A DNA stretch of 64,000 nucleotides from Hordeum vulgare subsp. vulgare (taxonomy: Eukaryota > Streptophyta > Magnoliopsida > Poales > Poaceae): the NCBI RefSeq assembly GCF_904849725.1, contig NC_058522.1:334743029-334807028 (forward strand), read 5' to 3'. Positions 45,540 through 56,932 of this stretch are shown in pieces. The notes beneath the pieces were generated by a model, which had not been told where the DNA came from, did no database searches, and saw only the letters and a program-made list of their open reading frames with translations. Every line of letters starts with the position of its first letter. Positions within the stretch are counted from its first letter, which is position 1. The translations under genes were made by a program, and so were the position numbers.

Positions 45540-47372
45540 TGTTGGGGAACGTCGCATGGGAAACAAAAATTTTCCTACGCGAACGAAGTCATATCATGGT
45601 GATGTCCATCTATGAGAGGGGATTTCTGATCTACGTACCCTTGTAGATCACACAGCAGAAGCGTTAAGAAACGCGATTGATGTAGTGGAACGTCCTCACG
45701 TCCCTCGATCCGCCCCGCGAACCGTCCCACGAACCGTCCTGCGATCCGTCCCACGATCCGCTCCGATCTAGTGCCGAACGGACGACACCTCCGCGTTCAG
45801 CACACGTACAGCTCGACGATGATCTCGGCCTTCTTGATCAAGCAAGAGATACGGAGAGGTAGATGAGTTCTCCGGCAGCGTGACGGCGCTCCGGAAGTAG
45901 GTGGTGATCTAATCTCAGCAGGGCTCCGCCCGAGCTCCGCAGAAACGCGATCTAGAGGAAAAACCGTGGAGGTATGTGGTCGAGCTGCCGTGGCAAAAGT
46001 TGTCTCAAATCAGCCCTAAAACCCCACTATATATAGGAGGGAAGGAGGGGAGGAGGCAGTCTCGAAACCTAAAGGTTTGGCCAAAATTTGAGGTGGAGGA
46101 GTCCTACTCCAGTCCTACTTGGAGTAGGATTCCACCTTCCCACTTGGAAACTCTTTCCACCTTGTGTTTTTTCCTTCTCAAACCTTATGGGCCTTAGTGA
46201 GAACTTATTCCAGCCCACTAGGGGCTGGTTTATCTCTTCCCATAGCCCATGAGACCCCTTGGGGCGTGACACCCCTCCTGATGGTCCCCGGCACCCCTCC
46301 CGACACTCCCAGTACACTATCGATGAGCCCGAAACTTTTCCGGTAATGCACGAAAACCTTCCGGTAACCAAATGAGGTCATCCTATATATCAATCTTCGT
46401 TTCTGGACCATTCCAGAAACCCTCGTGATGTCCGTGATCTCATCCGGAACTCCGAACAACATTCGGTAACCAACCATATAACTCAAATACGCATAAAACA
46501 ACGTCAAACCTTAAGTGTGCACACCCTGCGGGTTCGAGAACAATGTAGACATGACCCGAGAGACTCCTCGGTCAATATCCAATAGCGGGACCTGGATGCC
46601 CATATTGGATCCTACATATTCTACGAAGATCTTATCGTTTGAACCTCAGTGCCAAGGATTCATATAATCCCGTATGTCATTCCCTTTGTCCTTCGGTATG
46701 TTACTTGCCCGAGATTCGATCGTCAGTATCCGCATACCTATTTCAATCTCGTTTACCGGCAAGTCTCTTTACTCGTTCCGTAATACAAGATCCCACAACT
46801 TACACTAAGTTACATTGCTTGCAAGGCTTGTGTGTGGTGTTGTATTACCGAGTGGGCCACAAGATACCTCTCCGTCACACGGAGTGACAAATCCCAGTCT
46901 CGATCCATACTAACTCAACGAACACCTTCGGAGATACCTGTAGAGCATCTTTATAGTCACCCAGTTACGTTGCAACGTTTGATACACACAAAGCATTTCT
47001 CTGGTGTCAGTGAGTTGTATTATCTCATGGTCATAGGAACAAATACTTGACACGCAGAAAATAGTAGCAACAAAATGACACGATCAACATGCTACGTCTA
47101 TTACTTTGGGTCTAGTCCATCAAAAGATTCTCCTAATGATGTGATCCCGTTATCAAGTGACAACACTTGCCTATGGTTAGGAAACCTTGACCATCTTTGA
47201 TCAACGAGCTAGTCAACTAGAGGCTTACTAGGGACAGTGTTTTGTGTATGTATCCATACATGCACTGTGTTTCCAATCAATACAATTATAGCATGGATAA
47301 TAAACGATTATCATGAACAAAGAAATATAATAATAACTAATTTATTATTGCCTCTAGGGCATATTTCCAACA
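45540..47372 (-). repeat. 5' LTR of the minus-strand copia element
   Basis: It starts at 47372 (minus) with TGTTGGAAATATGCCCTAG and ends at 45540. It has the same length as the 3' LTR and carries the TATA-like box at about 46028-46037. Confidence 0.9.
46028..46037 (-). promoter_or_regulatory. TATA-like box in the 5' LTR (minus-strand copia)
   Basis: The minus strand reads CCTATATATAGTGG, in the position of the BARE-type LTR promoter, upstream of the leader. Activity is inferred from position only. Confidence 0.5.
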
Positions 47373-48257
47373 GTATGCAATTGTGTCGCTAGCAATCCAA
47401 TGACAAAGAACCCATATCGACATGTCTAGTCATAAACTAAAGCGGCAATTCCGCAGAGGGACAGGCATACATGACCCAGCAAAGCAGGTGTCGATCACCA
47501 GCGAATGTAGATGAGTCGTAGCAAGCTACAAAGACTCCATTACATCGCGTGACATTTCCCCAAAGGGGACAGACATAGCAACTAAGAAGGACACATGCCG
47601 GTCAACCAATGTGTCCGGAGCAGTAGCGAACTACCATGGCTCGTTGGAATCACAAAGGGGCATTTCCCTGTAAGGAGTGCTACTAAAGGCTATGGCTAGG
47701 TATTCGAACCCCATACATATCAAGTACAACACACGTATGCATGGCATACCGATATGTTTAGATACATCGATGGCATCACAACATAACCATAAACATACAA
47801 ACTTTATTTAGAAGGCTCGAAAGAGCCACACACATAATATTACAAGGTAGGGGTCTCACGACCCATCATCACAAGTCATACACACAATTCTTACAAGCCA
47901 GCGGAAGATTTAAATCTGTCTGAGTATAGACAGATGGAAAGATAAAGGCACATGGCCTGACTATCTACAGACCCATCCTAGGGCCAGATCGTAGCTGCGA
48001 TACCAGCTACTCGTCGTCGTCGATGTCTAGGTAGAACCCTCCATTAGGGTCATTAACAACCTCTGCAATAATTTATTAAGCAAACGTGAGTACAAAAGTA
48101 CTCAGCAAGACTTTAGGATAAACTATCTACTCTTGCAATGTATCAATAAGGAATTGTGGGGTTTCATGCGGAAAGCCAACATTTGACTCATGGCTAGACA
48201 ACTTGCATTTTTAAATAGTTTTGACAACTTTGATTTCTCGCACACGAGTCCACTAAC
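47373..48257 (-). repeat. 5' LTR of the chromovirus, segment 2 of 3
   Basis: It continues from 38740 after the minus-strand copia element and matches about 29033-29920 of the 3' LTR. It ends CACTAAC, where the plus-strand copia element enters. Confidence 0.85.
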
Positions 48258-49918
48258 TGTTGGAAATATGCCCTAGAGGCAATAATAAAATGGTTATTAT
48301 CATATTTCCTTGTTCATGATAATCGTCTATTGTTCATGCTATAATTGTATTAACACGAAACAGTAATACATGTGTGAATAAATAGATCACAATGTGTCCC
48401 TAGCAAGCCTCTAGTTGGCTAGCTCGTTAGTCAATAGATGATCATGGTTTCCTGATCATGGGCATTAGATGTCATTGATAAGGGATCACATCATTGGAAA
48501 AATGATGTGATGGACAAGACCCAATCCTAAGCGTAACACTAGATCTTATTGTTCGTATGCTAAAGCTTTTCTAATGTCAAGTATCTTTTCTTTCGACCGT
48601 GAGATTGTGCAACTCCCGGATACCGTAGGAGTGCTTTGGGTGTATTAAACGTCACAACATAACTGGGTGACTATAAAGGTGCACTACGGGTACCTCCGAA
48701 AGTATCTGTTGGGTTGGCACGAATCGAGATCGGGATTTGTCACTCCATGTGACGGAGAGGTATCTATGGGTCCACTCGGTAGAACATCATCATGAGCTCA
48801 ATGTGACTAAGGAGTTAGTCACACGATGATGTGCTACGGAACGAGTAAAGAGACTTACTGGTAACGAGATTGAACAAGGTATAGGTATACCGACGATCGA
48901 ATCTCGGGCAAGTTCTATACCGACAGACAAAGGGAATTGTATACGGGATTAATTCAATCCTTAAGATCGTGGTTCATCCGATGAGATCATCATGGAGCAA
49001 GGGGGAGCCACCATGGGTATCCAGACCCCGCTGATGGTTATTGGCCGGAGAGGTGTCTCAGTCATGTCTGCGTGTCTCCCGAACCCGTAGGGTCTACACA
49101 CTTAAGGTTCGATGACGCTAGGGTTATAGGGAATTGTTATACGAGGTTATCGAAAGTTGTTTGGAGTCCCGGATGAGATCCCGGACGTCACGAGGAGCTC
49201 CGGAATGGTCCGGAGGTAAATATTGATATATAGGACGGATGGTTTCGGACACCGGAAGTGTTTCGGGCATCACCGGTAACGTACCGGGACCACCGGAACC
49301 ACCAGAGGTGGCCCCGGGGGTCCATCGAAGGGGGACAACGACCCCGGGAGGCTAGATGGGCCAAGTGGGGAAGGGAACCTGCCCCTAGGTGGGCTGATGC
49401 GCCCTCCCACTCAGCCCATGGCGCAGGAAGAGGGGAGAGGGCGGGGGGAACCCTAGCGCAGGTGGGCCTAAGGCCCATCAGAGGGGTGCGCCACCCCTCC
49501 TCCCTGCCCTAGCCGCCGCACCTCCCATCTGGGGGGCTGCCGCACCACCTAGGGTGGGAACCCTAGGGTGGCACCCCCTCCCCTCCTCCTATATATAGTG
49601 GGCACTTTTAGGCTTTTGGAGACAGACTTTTCCCTCTCCCTCGGCGCAGCCCTGCCCTTCATTCTCCTCCTCTCAGCCGGTGCTTGGCAAAGCCCTGCCG
49701 GGAGACCTCGTCTCTCCATCGACACCACGCCGTCGTGCTGCTGGAGTTGTTCCCCAACCTCTCCCTCCTCCTTGCTGGATCAAGGTGCGGGAGACGTCAC
49801 CGGGCTGCACCTTCAAAAGTATGAAGATGCTCTCACCCCTCTCTCGTTGCTGGTCTCTCCATAGGAAGATCTGAATATGCGTAGGAATGTTTTTGAATTT
49901 ATGCTACGTTACCCAACA
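48258..49918 (+). repeat. 5' LTR of the plus-strand copia element
   Basis: It starts TGTTGGAAATATGCCCTAG and ends GTTACCCAACA, 1661 bp. It lacks about 117 bp present in the 3' LTR (56707-56823) near its downstream end, while the 3' LTR lacks about 20 bp of the AATCTCGGGCAAG region. Confidence 0.92.
49590..49597 (+). promoter_or_regulatory. TATA-like box in the 5' LTR (plus-strand copia)
   Basis: CCTCCTATATATAGTGGGC lies about 330 bp before the LTR end; the same sequence is in the 3' LTR at about 56489. It is the likely LTR promoter TATA box by analogy with BARE-1. Confidence 0.6.
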
Positions 49919-49919
49919 G

Positions 49920-49935
49920 TGGCATCCGAGCCAGG
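49920..49935 (+). other. Primer-binding site of the plus-strand copia element
   Basis: TGGCATCCGAGCCAGG starts two bases after the LTR end (one spacer G). It is an initiator tRNA-Met-type site. Confidence 0.85.
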
Positions 49936-51173
49936 TTTTCTATGCGTAGATTCTATGCACGAGTAGAACACAAAAGGTTGTGGGCGATGATTTGTCTATT
50001 GCTTGCCGCTACTAGTCTTATTCTTTTCCGGCGGTATTGTGGGATGAAGCGGCCCGGACCGACTTTACACGTACGCTTACGTGAGACTGGTTCCACCGAC
50101 AGCCATGCACACCGTGCATAAAGGTGGCTAGCGGGTGTGTGCCTCTCCTACTCTAGTCGGATTGGATTTGATGAAAAGGGTCCTGATGAAGGGTAAATAG
50201 CTTTGGCATATCATCGTTGTGGCTGTCACGTAGGTAAGAAGGCGTTCTTGCTAGAAACCGAAATCAGCCATGTAAAACTTGCAACAACAATTAGAGGACG
50301 TCTAACTTGTTTTTGCAGGGTTTGACATGTGATGTGATATGGCCAAAGTTGTGATGTTGCATGTATGATGTATATGATGATCATGTTATTGTAATAGGTT
50401 TCACGACTTGCATGTCGATGAGTATGACAACCGGCAGGAGCCATAGGAGTTGTCTTAATTTATTGTATGAGATGCAATGCCATGTGCTTACTACTTTTAC
50501 TTCATTGCTAACGGTTAGCTATAGTAGTAGTCATAGTAGTAGTTGGCGTGACGACTTCACGGAGACGCGATGATGGAGATCATGGTGTCATGCCGGTGAC
50601 GATGATGATCATGCGATGCCTGAAGATGGAGATCGAAAGAGCAAAGATGATAATGGCCATATCATGTCACTATATGATTGCATTGTGATGTTTATCATGT
50701 TTTTCATCTTATTGCTTAGAACGACGGTAGCATAATAAGATGATCCCTCTTAAAATTTCGAGAACGTATTCCCCTAAGTGTGCACCGTTGCGAAGGATCG
50801 TTGTCTCGAAGCACCACGTGATGATCGGGTGTGATATATTCTAACGTTCGCATACAACGGGTGTAAGCCAGATTTACACACGCGAAACACCTAGGTTGAC
50901 TCGACGAGCTTAGCATGTACAGACATGACCTCGAATACAAGAGACTGAAAGGTCGAACATGAGTCGTATGGTTGAATACGATCAGCATGAAGTTGCTCAC
51001 CATGGTGACTAGTCCGTCTCACGTGATGATCAGACACAGGTTAGTCAACATGGATCATGTAGCACTTAGATGACCAGAGGGATGTCGATTTAAGTGGGAG
51101 TTTATACTTAATTTGATTAAGTAAATTAATTGTCATGAACTTAGTCTAAAAGTTGTCTTTATAAATATTGTAG
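49936..51173 (+). other. Leader (5' untranslated region) of the plus-strand copia element
   Basis: This is a ~1.2-kb leader without convincing coding, ending directly before the gag ATG. Several short upstream ATGs are present, as is usual for this family. Confidence 0.75.
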
Positions 51174-52036
51174 ATGGCCAACGTCAACCTCAATTTCAAC
51201 GCATTCCTAGAGAAAACCAAGTTGAAAGATGATGGTAGAAACTATGCGGACTGGGTTCGCAATTTGAAGCTCATCCTTGAAGCAACTAAAAAGGCTTATG
51301 TACTTGATGCACCGCTAGGTGACCCTCCCGCTCCCGCAGCATCCTAGGACATTCTGAACGTCTGGCAAACGCGGAGCGATGACTCCTCTCTGGTTAGGTG
51401 TGGCATGTTATACAGTTTAGAAACGGGGCTCCAAAGGCGTTTTGAGCAACACGGTGCATATGAGATGTTCCAAGAGCTGAAGCTAGTTTTTCAAGCTCAT
51501 GCCCGTGTCGAGAGATATGAAGTCTCCGACAAGTTCTTTAGTTGTAAGATGGAGGAGAACAGTTCTATCAGTGAGCACATACTCAAAATGTCTGGGTTAC
51601 ACGGTCGTCTGTCTTCACTTGGAGTCGAACTTCCGGATGATGCTATAATTGACAGAATCCTCTAGTATCTCCCACCAAGCTACAAAGGCTTTGTGCTTAA
51701 CTACAACATGCAAGGGATGGAGAAGACCATTCCCGAGTTGTACTCGATGCTCAAGTCTGCAGAAGTAGAAATCAAGAAAGAGCATCAAGTGTTGATGGTC
51801 AACAAGACCACTGGTTTCAAGAAGGGCAAGGGTAAGAAGAACTTCAAGAAATACGGCAAAGATGTTGCCGCGCCCGGTAAGCCAGATGCCGGGAAGAAGA
51901 AAAAGAATGGACCCAAGCCTGAGACTGAGTGCTTCTATTGCAAGGGAAAGGGTCACTAGAAGCAGAACTGCCCCAAATAGTTAGCAGACAAGAAGGCCGG
52001 CAACGTTAAAGGTATATGTGATATACATGTTTTGAT
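51174..52036 (+). pseudogene. Gag of the plus-strand copia element, with stops
   Basis: The ATG at 51174 gives MANVNLNFNAFLEKTKLKDD, the usual copia gag start, and the frame continues through LETGLQRRFEQHGAYEMFQE and EIKKEHQVLMVNKTTGFKKG. It ends with a zinc knuckle C-F-Y-C-x4-H-x4-C in which the residue after His is a stop. In-frame stops are at 51345, 51663, 51957 and 51978. The first two sit where Gln would be and the third where Trp would be, consistent with single C-to-T or G-to-A changes. A frameshift follows before the protease. Gag would form the particle. Confidence 0.85.
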
Positions 52037-53159
52037 GTGTACCTTACCAGTGCTCGTAGTAGCTCCTATGTATTTGATACCGGTGTTGTTGCTCACATTT
52101 GCAACTCAAAGCAGGAACTGCGGAATAAGTGGAGATTGGCCAAGGATGAGGTGACGATGCGCGTCGGGAATGGTTCCAAGGTCGATGTGATCGCCGTCGG
52201 CACACTACCTCTACATCTACCGCCGAGACTAGTTTTAAACCTTAATAATTGTTATTTAGTACCAGCTTTGAGCATGAATATTGTATAAGGGTCTTGCTTA
52301 ATGCGAGACGGCTACTCATTTAAGTCAGAGAATAATGGTTGTTCTATTTATATGAGTGATACGTTTTATGGTCATGCTCCGCTGGTGAATGGTTTATTCT
52401 TGATGAATCTCGATCGTGATGTTACGCATATTCATAGTGTGAGTACCAAAAGATGTAAAGTTGATAATGATAGTCCCACATACTTGTGCCACTGCCGCCT
52501 TGGTCATATCGGCGTTAAGCGCATGAAGAAACTCCATACTGATGGACTATTAGAGTCTCTTGATTTTGAATCATTTGACACATGCGAACCGTGCCTCATG
52601 GGCAAGATGACTAAGACTCCATTCTCAGGATTAATGGAGAGAGCAACCGACTTATTGGAAATAATACATACTGATGTGTGTGGTCCAATGAACGTTGAAG
52701 CTCGAGGTTCGTTATGTTCTCACTCTTACCGATGATTTGAGTAGGTATGGGTATATCTACTTGATGGAGCACAAATCTGAGACGTTTGAAAGGTTCAAGG
52801 AATTTCAGAGTGAGGTGGAGAATCAACGTGACAGAAAAATTAAGTGTCTACGATATGATCGTGGAGGAGAATATTTGAGTCACGAGTTTGGGACACACCT
52901 AAGGAAGTGTGGAATCGTTTCACAGCTGACGCCGCCTGGCACAGCGCAACGCAACGGAGTGTCTGAACGTCATAATCGCACTTTATTAGATATGGTACGA
53001 TCTATGATGTCTCTTACCGACTTACCGCTATCATTTTGGGGATACGCATTAGAAACTGCAGCATTCACTTTAAATAGGGCACCGTCTAAATCCGTTGAGA
53101 CGACACCGTATGAACTATGGTTTGGCAAGAAACCTAAGTTGTCGTTTCTTAAAGTTTAG
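52037..53159 (+). pseudogene. Protease and integrase of the plus-strand copia element
   Basis: The protease fragment (52037-52288) contains YVFDTGVVAHICNSK with the D-T-G catalytic triplet; it ends with a stop at 52286. The same frame continues (52301-52735) with the GAG-pre-integrase zinc domain CHCRLGHIG...CEPCLMGK and the core start IIHTDVCGPMN. A frameshift near 52710 moves into the 52695-53159 frame. There LRYDRGGEYLSHEF gives the second catalytic Asp and RNGVSERHNRTL the Glu. A stop at 53157 replaces the Trp expected in the KVWGCDAYV motif. The integrase would insert the cDNA into the host genome. Confidence 0.9.
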
Positions 53160-54413
53160 GGCTGCGATGCTTATGTGAACAAACTTCAAGCAGAAAAGCT
53201 CGAACCCAAAGCGGAGAAATGCGTATTCATAGGATACCCTAAGGAAACTATTGGGTATACCTTCTATCTTAGATCTGAAGGTAAAACCTTTGTTGCCAAG
53301 AACGGATCCTTTCTAGAGAAAGAGTTTCTCTCGAAAGAAGTAAGTGGGAGGAAGGTAGAACTTGATGAGGTAATTACACCCCCTCTCGATCAGGATAGTA
53401 GCGCAGCACGGGAAGTTGTTCCTTTGGCGCCTACACCAACTGAAGAGGAAGTTAATGATAATGATCATGAAGCTTCGGATCAAGTTACTACTGAACCGCG
53501 AAGGTCCACGAGCGCACGCTCCGCACTAGAGTGGTACGGCAACCCTGTGATGGAAATCATGTTGTTAGACAACGGTGAACCTTCAAACTATGAAGAAGCA
53601 ATGGCGGGACCGGATTCCAACAAATGGCTTGAAGCTATGAAATCCGAGATAGGATCCATGTATGAGAACAAAGTATGGACTTCGGTGGACTTGCCCGATG
53701 ACCGGCGAGCCATAGAAAATAAATGGATCTACAAGAAGAAGACTGATGCAAACGGTAATGTAACCGTTTATAAAGCTCGACTTCTCGCAAAGGGTTTCCG
53801 ACAAATTCAAGGAGTTGACTACGAAGAGACTTTCTCTCCCATAGCGAAGCTGAAATCAGTCCGAATCATGTTAGCGATTGCCGCCTTTTATGATTATGAA
53901 ATTTGGCACATGGACGTCAAAACAGCGTTCCTTAACGGGAACCTTAAGGAAGAGTTGTATATGATGCAACCAGAAGGTTTTGTCGACCCTAAGGGTGCTA
54001 AAAAAGTGTGCAAGCTCCAGCGCTCCATCTATGGGCTGGTGCAAGCATCTCGGAGTTGGAACATTTGCTTTAATGAGGTGATTAAAGTGTTTGGGTTCAT
54101 ACAGGTTTACGGAGAAGCCTGTCTTTACAAGAAAGTGAGTGGGAGCTCTGTAGCTTTCCTCATACTATATGTGGATGACGTATTATTGATGGGGAATAAT
54201 ATAGAGATGTTGGAGAGCATAAAGGCCTATTTGAACAAGAGTTTTTCAATGAAGGACCTTGGAGAAGCTGCATACATATTAGGCATCAAGATCTATAGAG
54301 ATAGATCGAGACGCCTCATAGGTATTTTGCAAAGTACATACCTTGATAAGATATTGAAGAGGTTCAATATGGAAAACTCAAAGAAGGGTTCTTGCCAGTT
54401 TTGCAAGGTATAA
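53160..54413 (+). pseudogene. Reverse transcriptase region of the plus-strand copia element
   Basis: This is a ~412-codon stretch in the same frame as the integrase, beyond the stop at 53157. It contains KCVFIGYPKETIGYTFYL, an acidic linker, then RT with WHMDVKTAFLNGNLKEELYM (first catalytic Asp about residue 247 from 53175), SIYGLVQASRSWN and LYVDDVLLMGN (YVDD about residues 332-335). A frameshift near 54388 cuts it from RNase H. Residues needed for polymerisation look intact. Confidence 0.92.
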
Positions 54414-55144
54414 GATTGAGTAAGACTCAGTCGCCGACCACGGCAGCAGATAGAGAGAAGATGAGTTCTGTCCCCTACACTTCAGCCATAGGCTCTCTTA
54501 TGTATGCCATGCTATGTTCCAGACCTTATATAAACCTTGCCATAAGTTTGGTAGGGAGGTACCAAAGTGATCCCGGTATGGAACACTGGATAGCGGTCAA
54601 GAATATCCTTAAGTACCTGAAAAGGACTAAGGAAATGTTTCTCGTTTATGGAGGTGACGAAGAGCTCGTCGTAAAGGGTTACGCCGACGCTAGCTTCGAC
54701 ACAGATCCGGATGACTCTAAGTCACATACTGGATACATTTTGAATGGTGGGGCAGTGAGCTGGTGCAGTAGCAAGCAAGAAGTCGTGGCAGCGTCTACAT
54801 GTGAAGCGGAGTACATAGCTTCTTCAGAAGCGGCTCATGAAGGAATTTGGATGAAGGAGCTCATCACCGACCTTGGAGTGGTTCCAAGCGCGTCGGGTCC
54901 AATGACACTCTTCTGTGATAACACTGGGGCCATTGCCATTGCCAAGGAGCCCAGGTTTCACCAGAAGACCAAGCACATCAAACGCCGCTACAACTCCATC
55001 CAGGACCATGTCCAGAGTGGAGTAATAGATATTTGTAAAGTACACACGGATCTGAATATTGCAGACCCATTGACTAAATCTCTTCCACGGGCAAAAAATG
55101 ATCAACACCATAATGCTATGGGTGTTCGATACATCACAATGTAA
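54392..55144 (+). pseudogene. RNase H region of the plus-strand copia element
   Basis: The 250-codon frame contains MYAMLCSRPYINLAISLVGR, then KGYADASFDTDPDDSKSHTG (first RNase H Asp), STCEAEYIASSEAAHEGIWM (Glu) and LFCDNTGAIAIAKEP (second Asp). It ends in ...GVRYITM before a stop at 55142, 23 bp upstream of the polypurine tract. RNase H degrades the RNA strand during reverse transcription. This domain itself is uninterrupted; only the frameshift upstream separates it from RT. Confidence 0.9.
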
Positions 55145-55165
55145 CTAGATTATTGACTCTAGTGC

Positions 55166-55176
55166 AAGTGGGAGAC
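55166..55176 (+). other. Polypurine tract of the plus-strand copia element
   Basis: AAGTGGGAGAC precedes the 3' LTR start at 55177. Confidence 0.85.
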
Positions 55177-56932
55177 TGTTGGAAATATGCCCTAGAGGCA
55201 ACAATAAAATGGTTATTATCATATTTCCTTGTTCATGATAATCGTCTATTGTTCATGCTATAATTGTATTAACAGGAAACAGTAATACATGTGTGAATAA
55301 ATAGATCACAATGTTTCCCTAGCAAGCCTCTAGTTGGCTAGCTCGTTAGTCAATAGATGATCATGGTTTCCTGATCATGGGCATTAGATGTCATTGATAA
55401 CGGGATCACATCATTGGGAGAATGATGTGATGGACAAGACCCAATCCTAAGCGTAGCACTAGATCGTATTGTTCGTATGCTAAAGCTTTTCTAATGTCAA
55501 GTGTCTTTTCCTTCGACCGTGAGATTGCGCAACTCCCGGATACCGTAGGAGTGCTTTGGGTGTATCAAACGTCACAACATAACTGGGTGACTATAAAGGT
55601 GCACTACGGGTACCTCCGAAAGTATCTGTTTGGTTGGCATGAATCGAGATCGGGATTTATCACTCCCAGTGACGGAGAGGTATCTCTGGGCCCACTCGGT
55701 AGAACATCATCATGAGCTCAATGTGACTAAGGAGTTAGTCATACGATGACGTGCTACGGAACGAGTAAAGAGACTTACCGGTAATGAGATTGAACAAGGT
55801 ATAGGTATACCGACGATCGAATCTATAGACAAAGGGAATTGTATACGGGATTGATTGAATCCTTGACATCGTGGTTCATCTGATGAGATCATCGTGGAGC
55901 AAGTGGGAGCCACCATGGGTATCCAGACCCTACTGATGGTTATTGGCCAGAGAGGTGTCTCGGTCAGGTCTGTGTGTCTCCCAAACCCGTAGGGTCTACA
56001 CACTTAAGGTTCGATGACGCTAGGGTTATAGGGAATTGTTATACGAGGTTATAAAAAGTTGTTCGGAGTCTCTGATGAGATCCCGGACGTCACGAAGAGC
56101 TCCAGAATGGTCCGGAAGTAAAGGTTGATATATAAGACGAATGGTTTCGGACACCAGAAGTGTTTCGGGCATCACCGGTAACGTACCGAGACCACCGGGA
56201 CCACCGAAGGTGGCCCCGGGGGTCCACCGAAGGGGGGAAACGACCCCGGGAGGCTAGATGGGCCAAGTGGGGAAGGAAACCAGCCCCTAGGTGGGCTGGT
56301 GCACCCTCCCACTCAGCCCATGGTGCAGGAAGAGGGGGGAGGGGGAACCCTAGCGTAGGTGGTCCTAAGGCCCACCACAGGGGTGCGCCACCCCTCCTCC
56401 CTGCCGTCGCCGCCGCACCTCCCATCTGGGGGGCTGCCGCACCACCTAGGGTGGGAACCCTAGGGGTGGCACCCCCTCCCCTCCTCCTATATATAGTGGG
56501 CACTTTTGGGCTTTTAGAGACAAACTTTTCCCTCTCCCTCGGCGCAACCCTGCCCTTCTTTCTCCTCCTCTCAGCCGGTGCTTGGCGAAGCCCTGCCGGG
56601 AGACCTCTTCTCTCCATTGACACCACGCCGTCGTGCTGCTGGATTTCTTCCCCAACCTCTCCCTCCTCCTTGCTGGATCAAGGTGCGGGAGATGTCACCG
56701 GGCTGCACGTGTGTTGAACAGGGAGGTGTCGTAGTTCGGCACTAGATCGGAATCACACCGCGATCTGAATCGCCGCGAGTACGACTCCATCAACCGCGTT
56801 CTAGTAACGCTTCCGCTTAGCGATCTTCAAAGGTATGAAGAAGCTCTCACCCCTCTCTCGTTGCTGGTCTCTCCATAGGAAGATCTGAATATGCGTAGGA
56901 ATTTTTTTGAATTTATGCTACGTTACCCAACA
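55177..56932 (+). repeat. 3' LTR of the plus-strand copia element
   Basis: 1756 bp, starting TGTTGGAAATATGCCC and ending GTTACCCAACA. By eye it differs from the 5' LTR at a few percent of sites plus the two indels noted there. Confidence 0.92.

Larger units (their letters stand above)
38741..47372 (-). mobile_element. Angela/WIS/BARE-1-type copia element, minus, degenerate interior
   Basis: The two LTRs are both 1833 bp (38741-40573 and 45540-47372). The target duplication is GTATC/GTATG (38736-38740 and 47373-47377), and the undamaged chromovirus LTR reads CATGTATGCAATT at the same place. Primer-binding site and polypurine tract are present. The ~5-kb interior keeps gag, integrase, RT and RNase H remnants in order, but every domain has stops and shifts. 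No frame longer than about 95 codons survives. Confidence 0.9.
48258..56932 (+). mobile_element. Angela/WIS/BARE-1-type copia element, plus, near-complete coding order
   Basis: The LTRs are at 48258-49918 and 55177-56932. The target duplication CTAAC is perfect (48253-48257 and 56933-56937), and the empty site in the other chromovirus LTR reads GTCCACTCACACC near 29911. Primer-binding site, leader, gag, protease, integrase, RT, RNase H and polypurine tract are all in canonical copia order. About five in-frame stops and three frameshifts make it inactive as it stands. Confidence 0.95.

Noticed and set aside
49188..49864. Frames of 64-98 residues in the copia 5' LTR and longer ones (178 and 185 residues) in the 3' LTR at 56090-56717
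   Set aside because: They lie entirely in the GC-rich promoter-proximal part of the LTR, overlap on opposite strands, and do not keep length between the two LTRs.
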